A stretch of 64,000 bases of DNA, taken from Lysobacterales bacterium (GTDB taxonomy: Bacteria; Pseudomonadota; Gammaproteobacteria; Xanthomonadales; SZUA-36). Positions 48,180-57,801 of this stretch are shown in pieces. The stretch is from the NCBI GenBank assembly GCA_029859645.1, contig JAOUCS010000004.1, forward strand, positions 20,853 to 84,852, read 5' to 3'. A model generated the notes under the pieces. That model was not told where the DNA came from, ran no database searches, and saw only the letters and a list, made by a program, of their open reading frames with translations. The position numbers and the translations under genes are program-made. Positions within the stretch are counted from its first letter, which is position 1. Each line of letters starts with the position of its first letter.

Positions 48180-48221
48180 GGGCCATTCGTTTCACTTGAA
48201 GCGGATGGCCCTTTGATTATT
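48180..48221 (+). terminator. long hairpin in the mucD-lepA spacer (terminator or leader element)
   Basis: GGGCCAT pairs with ATGGCCC, then a wobble, then CGTTTC pairs with GAAGCG with one wobble, closing on a four-base loop ACTT: about 14 pairs. The following tail TTTGATTATT is only a weak T-run. It may end the sigma-E operon partially, or act in the lepA leader. Confidence 0.5.
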
Positions 48222-48248
48222 GTCCGAAGCTAAGCAGGCGGCCGGGGA

Positions 48249-50051
48249 ATGGACCAGAACCACATCCGAAACTTTTCCATCATTGCGCATGTCGACCATG
48301 GTAAATCGACCCTGGCGGATCGCTTTATCCAGATGTGTGGTGCGCTTACGGATCGCGAAATGGAAAACCAGGTACTGGATTCCATGGAACTGGAGCGCGA
48401 GCGTGGAATAACGATCAAAGCGCAGAGCGTAACGCTGGATTACAAAGCCCTCGATGGAGAAGTTTACAAGCTTAATTTTATCGACACGCCGGGGCATGTG
48501 GATTTTTCTTACGAGGTATCTCGTTCACTGGCGGCCTGCGAAGGCGCCTTGCTGGTGGTCGATGCGGCCCAGGGTGTGGAAGCCCAAAGCGTTGCCAATT
48601 GCTATACCGCTGTCGAGCTGGGGCTTGAAGTCATTCCCATTCTGAACAAGATTGATCTCCCCTCCGCGGAACCGGAGCGGGTGAAGCAGGAAATCGAAGA
48701 TATCATCGGCATCGAGGCCGCCGACGCGCTCAGTGTCAGCGCCAAAACCGGAGAAGGCATCGTCGAGGTTCTGGAAGCGATGGTGCATGGAATTCCGTGC
48801 CCGACGGGGGATTCCAATGCGCCTTTCAAGGCGTTGATCGTAGATTCATGGTTTGACAATTACCTCGGTATTGTTTCGCTGGTGCGTGTGGTGGACGGCT
48901 CAATCGGCAAAGGACAGAAAATCAAGATCATGTCCTCGGGCAATCAGCACCAGGTTGAACAAGTGGGGGTTTTTACGCCCAAACGCGAAATCCGGGCCCA
49001 GATTTCCGCCGGTGAGGTAGGTTTCCTGGTTGCCGGTATCAAGGAAGTCCATGGAGCGCCTGTTGGTGACACCATTACGCTCGCTAAGGACGGCGCGGAA
49101 CAGCCATTGCCGGGATTTGAAACCATGCAGCCGCGCGTTTTTGCAGGCCTGTTCCCAACAGATGCTGAGGATTACCCAGACCTGCGAGAGGCGCTGGATC
49201 GCTTGCAGCTGAACGATGCAGCCCTGCAGTTCGAGCCGGAAACGTCCGAGGCACTGGGTTTTGGCTTCAGGTGCGGTTTCCTGGGCCTGTTGCATATGGA
49301 TATCGTGCAGGAACGCCTCGAACGTGAATACAATGTCGACCTGATTACGACGGCCCCCACCGTGATCTACGAAGTTGAATTAAACAACGGTGACATCATC
49401 AGCCTCGAAAATCCCGCGAAATTACCGGAAGCCAACAAGGTGGCGGAGATTCGTGAACCGATCATCGAGGCGAACATCCTGGTGCCGCAGGACTATGTCG
49501 GCGCTGTAATCGGCTTGTGCGAAGAAAAGCGGGGCAGCCAAAAGGCCATGCAATACATTGGTGGCCAGGTATCCATCCGCTACGAGTTGCCCTTGTCAGA
49601 GGTTGTACTGGATTTCTTTGATCGCCTGAAGTCAGTCAGCAGAGGCTATGCATCCTTCGATTATCATTTCATCCACTTTCAGGCAGGACCTTTTGTCCGG
49701 GTCGATGTTTTGATCAATGGCGAACGGGTAGACGCATTGTCGCTGATCGTTCATCGCGAGCAGTCGCAGCGGCGTGGACGGGAACTGGCAGTCAAAATGA
49801 AAGAACTGATACCCCGGCAGATGTTCGATGTGGCCATTCAGTCCACGATCGGTTCCCAGGTGATCGCCCGTACAACGGTGAAGGCCCTGAGAAAGAATGT
49901 CACAGCCAAGTGTTACGGCGGGGATGCAACCCGTAAACGCAAACTGCTCGAAAAGCAGAAGGCCGGCAAAAAACGAATGAAGCAGGTAGGCCGCGTGGAA
50001 ATTCCACAAGAGGCGTTTCTTGCGGTACTGCAACAGGATAACAAGAGGTAA
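48249..50051 (+). CDS. lepA: elongation factor 4 (back-translocating GTPase LepA)
   Basis: Ribosome-associated GTPase. 600 residues. G motifs: [29 protein letters not shown]; effector region [12 protein letters not shown]. The C-terminal domain specific to LepA is present with [20 protein letters not shown] at the end. SD is unusual, GGGG one base before AATG, within a G-rich stretch. Followed 9 bases later by lepB, the ancestral lep arrangement. Confidence 0.97.
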   Translation: MDQNHIRNFSIIAHVDHGKSTLADRFIQMCGALTDREMENQVLDSMELERERGITIKAQSVTLDYKALDGEVYKLNFIDTPGHVDFSYEVSRSLAACEGALLVVDAAQGVEAQSVANCYTAVELGLEVIPILNKIDLPSAEPERVKQEIEDIIGIEAADALSVSAKTGEGIVEVLEAMVHGIPCPTGDSNAPFKALIVDSWFDNYLGIVSLVRVVDGSIGKGQKIKIMSSGNQHQVEQVGVFTPKREIRAQISAGEVGFLVAGIKEVHGAPVGDTITLAKDGAEQPLPGFETMQPRVFAGLFPTDAEDYPDLREALDRLQLNDAALQFEPETSEALGFGFRCGFLGLLHMDIVQERLEREYNVDLITTAPTVIYEVELNNGDIISLENPAKLPEANKVAEIREPIIEANILVPQDYVGAVIGLCEEKRGSQKAMQYIGGQVSIRYELPLSEVVLDFFDRLKSVSRGYASFDYHFIHFQAGPFVRVDVLINGERVDALSLIVHREQSQRRGRELAVKMKELIPRQMFDVAIQSTIGSQVIARTTVKALRKNVTAKCYGGDATRKRKLLEKQKAGKKRMKQVGRVEIPQEAFLAVLQQDNKR

Positions 50052-50060
50052 GATGAGCCG

Positions 50061-50861
50061 ATGAAACCGGATTTTTCATTGCTATTGGTGGTATTGACCG
50101 GCTTGTCAGGGTTGATTTGGATGTTGGACAGCCTGTTTCTCAGGAGAGGCAGAATGGACCGGGCAGTGCAACAAAGCATCGAGCGGCCACGCGACCCGGT
50201 CATTATCGAATATTCGCGCTCCCTGTTTCCGGTGCTTCTGATTGTCCTGCTGTTTCGGTCGTTCCTGTTCGAGCCGTTCAAAATCCCTTCTGGCTCGATG
50301 ATTCCGACGCTACTGGTGGGAGATTTTATCGTTGTGAACAAGTTTGCCTATGGTCTCAGGCTGCCGGTCACGCATCACAAGATAGTACCGATAGGTGAGC
50401 CTGAACGCGGTGATGTGGTTGTCTTTCGTTACCCGGTCGACCCCAAGGTCAATTTCATCAAACGACTGGTTGGATTGCCGGGTGACACGATTGCTTACCG
50501 GGACAAGAAGCTTTATGTCAACGGCGAACCCGCTCCCAATGAGCTGCAGGGCCGTTTCAGCAGCAGTGAGGTCAAGTGCAGCACTCCCCGGCCGGATGCC
50601 ATCAGGTTGACCGAGTCCCTGGGTAGTGTAAGTCACGATATCCTGATCCACGAAAGCAGTGGTGATCGGGACGGACAGTGGGAAGTGCCGGAGGGACATT
50701 ACTTCGTCATGGGAGACAACCGGGACCGCAGCAATGACAGCCGCGAATGGGGCTTCGTTCCGGATGAGAACCTGATGGGGCGGGCGGTCGGAATCTGGCT
50801 CAATTTCGATTACACAAAGGGTTGTGGCGACCTGTCGCGAATAGGTGACGGAATTCAATAA
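50061..50861 (+). CDS. lepB: signal peptidase I
   Basis: Removes signal peptides of exported proteins at the outer face of the inner membrane. 266 residues with two N-terminal membrane helices (about 5-25 and 54-75). Catalytic serine in SGSMIPTLLVGDF, catalytic lysine in FIKRLVGLPGD, and GDNRDRSNDSREWG box E near the end. Coupled closely to lepA. Confidence 0.96.
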   Translation: MKPDFSLLLVVLTGLSGLIWMLDSLFLRRGRMDRAVQQSIERPRDPVIIEYSRSLFPVLLIVLLFRSFLFEPFKIPSGSMIPTLLVGDFIVVNKFAYGLRLPVTHHKIVPIGEPERGDVVVFRYPVDPKVNFIKRLVGLPGDTIAYRDKKLYVNGEPAPNELQGRFSSSEVKCSTPRPDAIRLTESLGSVSHDILIHESSGDRDGQWEVPEGHYFVMGDNRDRSNDSREWGFVPDENLMGRAVGIWLNFDYTKGCGDLSRIGDGIQ

Positions 50862-50941
50862 TTTCGTGTAACATTTCTCTTTAAGCCTCTGGAAGCGTTA
50901 TAGTATTCCGGACCACCCCACAAGGATGAAGGTGATTTGAA

Positions 50942-51313
50942 ATGAAAATTCGCAAACAAAGTGGCTTGACGCTGCTCGGGTTCCTGATTGTTTTGGCTGT
51001 AGTGCTGTTTTTCGCCTATGCCGGTATGCGGGTTGTTCCGATGTACCTTGAATACCACGCATTGGGCAATGCCATGGACCAGCTTGCAGATGACCCTGGT
51101 GCATCAAAGCTTACGCCAAAGCAGATCAAGGACAAGGTCCTGCGGAGCCTTTGGGCCAGCTACGCCAGCAATAACATTGAGAGTAAGCACATGCGCATCT
51201 CCAAGAGATCGGACGGCGTGCTCCTGAGGGTCAAGTACGAAATCCGAACCGAATTCCTCGGAAACATCGATGTTGTCGGTAAATTCGACCGGTCTGTTGT
51301 TCTGAGCAACTGA
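50942..51313 (+). CDS. DUF4845 family membrane protein
   Basis: 123 residues with an N-terminal hydrophobic helix (12-32, LTLLGFLIVLAVVLFFAYAGM) and a small outside domain ending YEIRTEFLGNIDVVGKFDRSVVL. The start KQSGLTLLGFLIVL looks like a pilin-type leader but lacks the GFTLxE motif. Small DUF4845 proteins sit between lepB and rnc in Pseudomonas and relatives; function unknown. ATG with GGTGATTTGAA upstream. Confidence 0.85.
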   Translation: MKIRKQSGLTLLGFLIVLAVVLFFAYAGMRVVPMYLEYHALGNAMDQLADDPGASKLTPKQIKDKVLRSLWASYASNNIESKHMRISKRSDGVLLRVKYEIRTEFLGNIDVVGKFDRSVVLSN

Positions 51314-51314
51314 A

Positions 51315-51989
51315 ATGAAAAATACCGTGGCCGGTGTTGATTACCGGTTCACTGACTCTCAATTGCTGCTGGAGGCGCTCACCCACAAGAGTGCCGGCTC
51401 CGTGAACAACGAGCGGCTCGAATTTCTCGGTGACAGCGTGCTCAGCCTGGTCATTACCGGCAGGCTGTTCGAGTTACGGCCGGATGCAAGGGAAGGCGAT
51501 CTCAGCCGGATGCGGGCTAGGCTGGTCAGAGGGGTCACGCTGGCGGACCTGGCGCTGGGTCTGGGCCTGGGAAAACACATCCGGCTCGGGGAGGGGGAAT
51601 TGAAGTCCGGTGGTTTCCGGCGCGCATCCATCCTGGCAGATACACTTGAGGCATTGTTGGGAGCCATTTATCTGGATGGCGGATATGCGCAGTGTCAAAG
51701 GGTCATCACTGAATTGTTTGACCCCTTGATTGATAAGCTGCCTTCCTGTGAGGAACTCAAGGATGCAAAGACCCGGCTGCAGGAATGGTTGCAGGCGCGG
51801 GCCAGACCGCTTCCGGTTTATACCCTGAAGAGTGAGGCCGGTGCCGATCATGCAAAAACCTTTTATGTTTGTTGTGAGTTGAGCGATGACGGCACCACGG
51901 TCGAAGCCAGTGGCAACGGCAGGCGCAAAGCAGAGCAGGCCGCGGCCGCCAGGTTGTTACAGATTTTGCAGGAGGGTCAGGGCTCATGA
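51315..51989 (+). CDS. rnc: ribonuclease III
   Basis: Cuts double-stranded RNA, processing rRNA precursors and some mRNAs. 224 residues. Catalytic signature NERLEFLGDSVL with the metal-binding acidic residues, a second acidic patch in DTLEALLGAIYLD, and a C-terminal dsRNA-binding domain (about 153-222) with KTRLQEWLQ and NGRRKAEQAAAARLLQ. Its last base pairs overlap the era start (ATGA), so the two are co-translated. Confidence 0.97.
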   Translation: MKNTVAGVDYRFTDSQLLLEALTHKSAGSVNNERLEFLGDSVLSLVITGRLFELRPDAREGDLSRMRARLVRGVTLADLALGLGLGKHIRLGEGELKSGGFRRASILADTLEALLGAIYLDGGYAQCQRVITELFDPLIDKLPSCEELKDAKTRLQEWLQARARPLPVYTLKSEAGADHAKTFYVCCELSDDGTTVEASGNGRRKAEQAAAARLLQILQEGQGS

Positions 51990-52882
51990 ACCCGGATTTT
52001 CACTGCGGCTACGTCGCCCTGGTTGGTCGCCCCAACGTCGGCAAATCGACGCTGATGAATTATATGCTGGGTCAAAAAGTCAGCATTGTAACGGCAAAGC
52101 CTCAAACCACCCGACAGCGGATCGCCGGAATCAAGACAACCGCCCAGGGACAGATCATTTACATTGATACTCCCGGGATCCACCTGGCTGCCAAGCGGGC
52201 CTTGAACCGCTATATGAACCGGATTGCGCACGCTTCCTTAAAGGAGGTAGACCTGGTTCTCTTTCTGATCGAAGCAGGCCGCTGGACCAAACAGGATGAA
52301 CATGTTGCACGCTCCCTGAAATCAGTGGGGGTGCCGGTGTTGCTGGTCGTTAACAAGATCGACCTGGTTCCTGACAAGCCAAAACTGTTGCAATTTCTTG
52401 AAAAGGAAGTCAAAACCGATCGATTTGAAGAGGTGTTTCTGATCGCGGCGAAATCGGGTAACGGGGTTGCACGTCTCGAAGAGAGAGTGTTGCGGGCGCT
52501 ACCGTTTTCACGCCCCTATTACGATGAGGATCAGTTCACCGATCGCAGTGAGCGGTTTCTGGCCGCCGAACTGATCAGGGAACAGCTTATGCTTCGGCTG
52601 CATCAGGAATTGCCTTATGCACTGACGGTCGAGGTGGAGGAGTTCAAACGGGAACCGGGTTTGCTTCGTATCGGCGCCATCGTGTGGGTCGAGCGCAAAG
52701 GCCAGAAACAGATCGTTATTGGCAAAGGTGGTGATGTGTTGAAATTTGTCGGCAGCCGCGCTCGCCAGGCCTTGCAGGAATTATTTGAAGAAAAGATTTT
52801 TTTGCGTCTCTGGGTCAAGGTCAGTCGAGACTGGTCCGATAATGAACGTGCTCTGAAGCAGTTCGGATTTGACGATTCATAA
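51986..52882 (+). CDS. era: GTPase Era
   Basis: Essential GTPase binding 16S rRNA during 30S maturation. 298 residues. G1 GRPNVGKST, switch with TTRQRIAG, G3 DTPG, G4 NKIDL, and a C-terminal KH domain (about 205-290) with VIGKGGDVLKFVGSRARQ. The rnc-era-recO order is conserved. Confidence 0.97.
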   Translation: MNPDFHCGYVALVGRPNVGKSTLMNYMLGQKVSIVTAKPQTTRQRIAGIKTTAQGQIIYIDTPGIHLAAKRALNRYMNRIAHASLKEVDLVLFLIEAGRWTKQDEHVARSLKSVGVPVLLVVNKIDLVPDKPKLLQFLEKEVKTDRFEEVFLIAAKSGNGVARLEERVLRALPFSRPYYDEDQFTDRSERFLAAELIREQLMLRLHQELPYALTVEVEEFKREPGLLRIGAIVWVERKGQKQIVIGKGGDVLKFVGSRARQALQELFEEKIFLRLWVKVSRDWSDNERALKQFGFDDS

Positions 52883-52891
52883 CCGGGTTTG

Positions 52892-53587
52892 ATGCGCGTT
52901 CAACTAGAACCTTCCTACGTGTTGCATGCAAGGCCGTTCCGTGAGACCAGCCTGTTGCTGGAAGTGTTGAGCCGCTCATACGGGCGGGTGGGGCTGGTTG
53001 CCCGTGGCGCCCGCGGCTCCCGCTCGCGCTGGAAAGGTCTGTTGCAGCCGTTTCGACCTTTGTTGTTGAGTTGGAATCAAAAAGGAGAACTGGGAACCCT
53101 TACTGGTGCGGACCAGGTGGCCTCGCCGCCGGCGCTGGAAGGTGAAGCACTCTTTTGTGGCCTTTACGCCAATGAATTGATCACCCGGTTTCTGCAACGC
53201 CAGGACCCGCATGCTGGGCTGTTCGAATGCTACCAGGGGCTTGTATCCCGGCTTTCAGCGGGCGAACTTTCGCAACCGGCTCTGCGTATGTTCGAGGCGG
53301 AGTTGCTGACTTCGGCCGGGTTTGGGCTCCAACTCGATCATGAGTCTGCTTCATCCAATGCCATAGACGAAAGCGGCTGGTATCTGTATGACCCGGAAAC
53401 GGGTCCAAGACGGATGGATTACCGTGAGAGCGAAGTGAAGGAACTGGTTTCCGGAGCAGCGCTATTAGCGCTAAAATCCGGAGAGATCAAGGATCAGCAC
53501 TTCAGAGAGCTCAAGGCATTGATGCGAAAACTGATCCGGTATCACCTGGGCGGCAAGCCATTGAACTCCCAGGCACTTTTTTATTGA
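52892..53587 (+). CDS. recO: DNA repair protein RecO
   Basis: RecFOR-pathway protein that helps load RecA. 231 residues. N-terminal OB fold ([42 protein letters not shown]) followed by the helical domain with [15 protein letters not shown] and [16 protein letters not shown]. The usual zinc cysteines of some RecO proteins are absent, as in many gammaproteobacterial ones. ATG at 52892; the adjacent TTG at 52889 is less likely. Confidence 0.94.
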   Translation: MRVQLEPSYVLHARPFRETSLLLEVLSRSYGRVGLVARGARGSRSRWKGLLQPFRPLLLSWNQKGELGTLTGADQVASPPALEGEALFCGLYANELITRFLQRQDPHAGLFECYQGLVSRLSAGELSQPALRMFEAELLTSAGFGLQLDHESASSNAIDESGWYLYDPETGPRRMDYRESEVKELVSGAALLALKSGEIKDQHFRELKALMRKLIRYHLGGKPLNSQALFY

Positions 53588-53606
53588 TAATGACAAGGTA
53601 ACGGTT

Positions 53607-54326
53607 ATGGCGGTTCTTCTGGGTGTAAACATTGATCATGTCGCTACGGTACGGGAAGCCCGGGGCACGAGCTATCCGTCCGTCATCGAGGCTGCCGAGC
53701 TGGCCGAGCGTTCAGGTGCCGATTCGATTACGGTCCACCTGAGGGAAGACCGCAGGCACATCCAGGATGAGGACGTTCGACGGTTGTGCGAGAACACCCA
53801 AACCCGGATAAACCTGGAAATGGCGGTCACGCCCGAAATGCTTGCAATCGCCATCGCCCGCAGTCCGACAGATGTTTGCCTGGTTCCCGAGAAACGAGAG
53901 GAATTGACGACTGAAGGTGGATTGGACGTGGTTTCGAATCGCAGTGGCGTCGCAGCCGCCGTTGCGGAACTCTCCGCTGCCGGTATCAGGACTTCATTGT
54001 TCATCGATCCTGAACCGGCACAGCTGCAGGCAGCAGCGGATGCAGGCGCACCGGTGATCGAGTTACATACGGGTACCTACGCCGACGTTACGGGCGAGAT
54101 GCGCGTGCGGGAATTGCATCGCCTGGAAGCCGCCTGCCAACAGGGCCACGAGTTGGGTTTACAGATCAATGCAGGTCATGGGCTGCACCTGGAAAACGTT
54201 TTAGAAGTGGCCCGGTTGCCCTACATGACTGAGCTCAATATTGGCCATTCGATCATTGCGCGTGCCATATTCGTTGGACTGGCTGTTGCTATCCGGGAAA
54301 TGAAAACCCAAATTCTATTGGCTTGA
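53607..54326 (+). CDS. pdxJ: pyridoxine 5'-phosphate synthase
   Basis: Condenses 1-deoxyxylulose 5-phosphate with 3-amino-1-hydroxyacetone phosphate in vitamin B6 synthesis. 239 residues, TIM barrel. Conserved blocks: [58 protein letters not shown] and [16 protein letters not shown] 9 bases upstream of the ATG. AcpS, the usual next gene in this group, is missing; an oppositely oriented response regulator follows after six bases. Confidence 0.97.
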   Translation: MAVLLGVNIDHVATVREARGTSYPSVIEAAELAERSGADSITVHLREDRRHIQDEDVRRLCENTQTRINLEMAVTPEMLAIAIARSPTDVCLVPEKREELTTEGGLDVVSNRSGVAAAVAELSAAGIRTSLFIDPEPAQLQAAADAGAPVIELHTGTYADVTGEMRVRELHRLEAACQQGHELGLQINAGHGLHLENVLEVARLPYMTELNIGHSIIARAIFVGLAVAIREMKTQILLA

Positions 54327-54332
54327 TCATGG

Positions 54333-55025
54333 TCAGTCATTGCCATGCAGGAATTCGAGCGCTTCCTGCCTGGCGCTGAAATAGGCCCTCGCCAGGGCGC
54401 CGGGACCAGCCTGTTGCGCCAGTTGGCGGTTAAGGTGGATGAATTTCCTTTGCAGTCTCTGTTGGCCGGTCATGGCGCAGGATGCAAGCAGTTGGTGTAC
54501 CAGCTCTGCAGCCTTGTGGTAGTCGAGGGCGATCAGGTGACGTTCCATTTCGGGAAGCCGTTTTTCCAGCTCAGCCTTGAACAAAGGGGTGATTCTTGTT
54601 TCAGGTGTCACCGCTGATCCCTTGACAACCGTCCTTCTGGTGGCGGCGGTAACGATGTTCAGCAGCCGCTGCGACGTAATGGGTTTGACTAAGGCCTGAG
54701 AAATGCCCAATGCTTCCAGCTCATGTCTTCGCCGTTCAGGATTTGTGCCGCTGATGATGACGAACACCGGCGCTGCCGCTCCGCCAGGCAAGCACTGCTG
54801 TAAGCGGCGTATCACCTCTAGTCCATCCATATCCGGTAAACACAAATCCATCAATACCAGGTCAGGCAACCAGTCCGCTACTGAATCCAGGGCTTCTTTA
54901 CCACTAGCGGCCCGCCGCACAGCGATGCCGTTTGTGTCGAGCGTGGAGACGGAGTGCAGACTGCTGATTTCATGGTCGTCGACGACGAGCACCTGGGGCG
55001 GGTCATTGACTGAATATTTTGCCAT
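54333..55025 (-). CDS. orphan receiver (REC) plus Hpt-like response regulator
   Basis: 230 residues. Receiver domain 10-125: acidic pair DD (16-17), phospho-acceptor aspartate 60 in LVLMDLCLPDMDGLE, and lysine 114 in LVKPI. The C-terminal 80 residues resemble a histidine phosphotransfer domain: VHQLLASCAMTG (histidine 177) aligns with the Hpt pattern HxLKGSAxxxG, though Lys and Gly are replaced. No kinase and no DNA-binding domain. SD GGGGG 6 bases before the ATG. Position, next to pdxJ and pointing away from rlmD, is where BarA/GacS hybrid kinases lie in relatives, so it may be a remnant or partner of that system. Confidence 0.8.
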   Translation of the reverse strand: MAKYSVNDPPQVLVVDDHEISSLHSVSTLDTNGIAVRRAASGKEALDSVADWLPDLVLMDLCLPDMDGLEVIRRLQQCLPGGAAAPVFVIISGTNPERRRHELEALGISQALVKPITSQRLLNIVTAATRRTVVKGSAVTPETRITPLFKAELEKRLPEMERHLIALDYHKAAELVHQLLASCAMTGQQRLQRKFIHLNRQLAQQAGPGALARAYFSARQEALEFLHGND

Positions 55026-55054
55026 CTTGCCCCCTGATTCGGCATCATGGTCTT

Positions 55055-57070
55055 ATGCCGTTACCCGCATTGAACCCCCCAGATAAAATAATAGCCGAAT
55101 CTGCCTGGCCTGCAAGCTTTCTGCCGTGCTTGATTATCCTGTGCCTGTTGCTGCCGGGCTCAATCGTGTTCGCAGGATACCCGGAACTGCGCGTGAGCGC
55201 AGACCAGGTGCTGGCCGACAGCATTGATCTGCAACAGGTAGCGGCTCAGATGGACGCGGACGGGCGATTCACGATCCGTGCAGCCCGGGCTGAATCATCG
55301 GCAGCCGGAGTTGTTTTTGAGGATCTCGTGGTCGCAGGCATGCTCGGAGACATTGAAACGAGCGATGATGGCTTTCGGGTCCAAAGTACCCTCGAGTCCG
55401 GAATGTTCGAAGCTGATCTGGACCTGGTCTCGGGCCCGGAGGATTTTTCAGCGAGGGTGTCATTCAGGCGGCAGCCCCTGGACAAGTTCGCGGAGATTGA
55501 CTTTCTTCCGCCACAGTATTCGTGGCTGCGAAGCGGTTACCTCGATGCTGAGCTTGACGCCCGCTTCGGGAAATCGGGTCCGGCTGATGTGAGTGTGCGG
55601 TTCGAGGTGCGCAACCTGGGTTTCGATTCTCCGGAAGGACGGTTTGCAGGTGAGGCCCTGACGGTCAGAGCCGAGGTCGATCTGAGCGGATCGGACTGGG
55701 ACCGGCCCCGGGTTGCCGGTGCGGTGCGGCAGGGACAGCTGTTGATCGATGACTTTTACCGTGATTTTTCCGATGGTGGGTTGGAGTTTTCGTTCCAGGC
55801 ACACGCCGGATTGGAGCAATTTGTCGTCCGTGAGCTACAAGTGACGGACAATGTTTCCGTAATTCTTGAAGGCGGGCTGGTCCTGGATTTGAAAAATGGC
55901 CTGGACATTGCCGACATGGAAGTGAACCGCCTGGACCTGTCATTTCCCGAAGCTTACCGGCGTTATGTCGAGCCGGTCCTGGCGAGCTGGACGCTGAATG
56001 GCCTGGAGGTGACGGGCGAAGTGAGCTGGAGTGGGCAGTGGTCTGAAGGTGCGTTTGAGTCGGGTGATCTCGAAATCTCGGATCTGAGTATTGTTGACAG
56101 CGAGAGAAATCGCTTCGCCATGACCGGGCTGGATGCCCACATGCGGCCGGGTGATCACAGTTTTGACTCCAGCCTTTCCTGGCGGGGTTTGCTGGTCGGC
56201 AAGATCAACCTGGGGGCCGGCGAGGCGGCACTGGATTCCGAGCCGGGGGCATTCGCAATTGTCAGCCCGGTGCAACTGGACGTGATGGGCGGCAAGCTGA
56301 AGCTTCATGAATTGAAAGTACAGCTGCCCGGCAAAGCTGCTGATCCGGAAGATGAACCTGACATCCGCTTGCGTCTTGATCTCCAGGAGCTGGAAATGCA
56401 GCAGCTAACAACGGCATTGGGTTGGCCTGCGTTTTCCGGCAAGATCAGCGGCCAGATACCCGGCGTGCGGCTTGAAGACGGCGTTCTCGACCTGGAAGGG
56501 CAGATCAGTGTGAACGTATTTGATGGATTGATTACCTTGGATGATCTCAGAATCGAGCGGCCTTTTGGTGTGTTGCCCAGCCTGGCGGCCAACGTGGAGG
56601 CCAGGAACCTGGACCTGGAGTTGCTGACCAGCACTTTTTCCTTCGGCCAGATTTCAGGACGCGCGGACGGTTATGTCCGGGACTTGCGTATGCTCGAATG
56701 GCGGCCTGTCGCTTTTGATGCCTGGTTCGGAACACCGGAACGACAGCGTGGTTCCAAGGGGATTTCACGCCAGGCGGTCAATCACCTGACCACACTGGGA
56801 GGCGGCAGCACCACCACGGCCCTGACCAGCCCCCTGATGAAACTGTTCAATAATTTTTCGTACAAGAGGCTCGGGTTTGGCTGCGTGATGCAAAACAATG
56901 TTTGCGAGGTACGAGGCGTCAGCGAAGACGACGTCAGTGTATTGATCATGGAGGGTGCGGGCGTGCCAAAAATTACCATCCGGGCTTTCAACCGGACCGT
57001 CGACTGGCCCCAGTTACTGGCACATCTGGCCGCGGCTTCCGAAGGTGAAGGTATCCGGGTCGGTGATTGA
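55055..57070 (+). CDS. YdbH-type AsmA-like inter-membrane transport protein
   Basis: 671 residues, one N-terminal membrane anchor (about 15-42, FLPCLIILCLLLPGSIVFA) and a long repetitive beta-strand periplasmic body, as in the AsmA-like clan that forms hydrophobic grooves for phospholipid transport. The C-terminal block FNNFSYKRLGFGCVMQNNVC and IMEGAGVPKITIRAFNRTVDWPQLLAHL matches YdbH-family proteins (formerly labelled dicarboxylate transport). ATG at 55055; a TTG 12 codons earlier would overlap the divergent regulator. The DUF1318 lipoprotein follows, as YnbE and YdbL follow YdbH in E. coli. Confidence 0.82.
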   Translation: MPLPALNPPDKIIAESAWPASFLPCLIILCLLLPGSIVFAGYPELRVSADQVLADSIDLQQVAAQMDADGRFTIRAARAESSAAGVVFEDLVVAGMLGDIETSDDGFRVQSTLESGMFEADLDLVSGPEDFSARVSFRRQPLDKFAEIDFLPPQYSWLRSGYLDAELDARFGKSGPADVSVRFEVRNLGFDSPEGRFAGEALTVRAEVDLSGSDWDRPRVAGAVRQGQLLIDDFYRDFSDGGLEFSFQAHAGLEQFVVRELQVTDNVSVILEGGLVLDLKNGLDIADMEVNRLDLSFPEAYRRYVEPVLASWTLNGLEVTGEVSWSGQWSEGAFESGDLEISDLSIVDSERNRFAMTGLDAHMRPGDHSFDSSLSWRGLLVGKINLGAGEAALDSEPGAFAIVSPVQLDVMGGKLKLHELKVQLPGKAADPEDEPDIRLRLDLQELEMQQLTTALGWPAFSGKISGQIPGVRLEDGVLDLEGQISVNVFDGLITLDDLRIERPFGVLPSLAANVEARNLDLELLTSTFSFGQISGRADGYVRDLRMLEWRPVAFDAWFGTPERQRGSKGISRQAVNHLTTLGGGSTTTALTSPLMKLFNNFSYKRLGFGCVMQNNVCEVRGVSEDDVSVLIMEGAGVPKITIRAFNRTVDWPQLLAHLAAASEGEGIRVGD

Positions 57071-57142
57071 ATCGAGGGATAGATAACCACCTCCCGCTGT
57101 CTGATAGAATGACCGTGCAGGTTGCCAACACAGGATCAACTG

Positions 57143-57742
57143 ATGAACAAGCTGAAATCGATTCTTTTGCTCGGTACGTTATTGACCCTTGCGGCATGCG
57201 TCACCATCAACGTTTACTTTCCGGCCGCAGCCGCAGAACGTGCGGCAGAAAAGTTCGTGGGTGACGTGCTCGGTGAAACCAATGATGAAAGTTCTTTGAT
57301 CAATCCGTTGCAGCCGCCGCTGAACGTGATGTATATCGCTGCGGCGGGTGTGCTGAATTTCCTGGTTGCCGATGCGCAGGCCCAGCAGGCGGAAATTGAC
57401 ATCAACACACCGCAAATCAATTCCATCAAAACGCGCATGGCGCAGCGACAAAGACAACACCTGGATTCCCTGTTCGATGCGGGGGCTATCGGTTTCAGTT
57501 CAGACGGGCTGGTGACCATTCGGGATCGTTCCGCAGTGGCGCTGAGCGAGCGGCGGAACATTGAAAGCATCGTGGCCGATGAAAACAGGGATCGCAAGGC
57601 CGTTTACCGTGAGATTGCCGTGGCCAACGGACACCCGGAGTGGGAAAAGGATATCCAGAAGACTTTCGCTGCGGAATGGGTCAGGAATGCGCGTAAAGGG
57701 TGGTACTACCAGGATTCCGGCGGTTCCTGGCGCCAGAAATAG
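57143..57742 (+). CDS. DUF1318 (YdbL-like) lipoprotein
   Basis: 199 residues. Lipoprotein signal with lipobox LAAC (MNKLKSILLLGTLLTLAAC). The mature start CVTINVYFPAAAAERAAEKF is the conserved opening of DUF1318 lipoproteins and also recalls the short YnbE lipoprotein; residues about 85-199 form the YdbL-type domain, with ALSERRNIESIVADENRDRKAVYREIA and an ending WVRNARKGWYYQDSG. It lies 72 bases after ydbH and ends just before a strong terminator, so it is the final gene of that unit. Confidence 0.85.
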   Translation: MNKLKSILLLGTLLTLAACVTINVYFPAAAAERAAEKFVGDVLGETNDESSLINPLQPPLNVMYIAAAGVLNFLVADAQAQQAEIDINTPQINSIKTRMAQRQRQHLDSLFDAGAIGFSSDGLVTIRDRSAVALSERRNIESIVADENRDRKAVYREIAVANGHPEWEKDIQKTFAAEWVRNARKGWYYQDSGGSWRQK

Positions 57743-57760
57743 ACCCGTAACATGATCGTG

Positions 57761-57790
57761 CGACCGGGCGCAGGCCCGGTCGTTTTTTTT
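57761..57790 (+). terminator. strong Rho-independent terminator after DUF1318 gene
   Basis: Perfect 9-bp stem CGACCGGGC / GCCCGGTCG with loop GCAG followed by eight T residues. It ends the ydbH-DUF1318 unit, 19 bases after the stop codon and directly before rlmD. Confidence 0.93.
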
Positions 57791-57801
57791 GAGTGGAGCT
57801 T

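Noticed and set aside
50880..50920. TATAGT before the DUF4845 gene as a promoter
   Set aside because: No acceptable -35 at 16-18 bases; read-through from lepB explains expression.
53930..53950. GTTTCGAATC, resembling a tRNA T-arm
   Set aside because: Lies in pdxJ and no acceptor, D or anticodon arm can be built around it.
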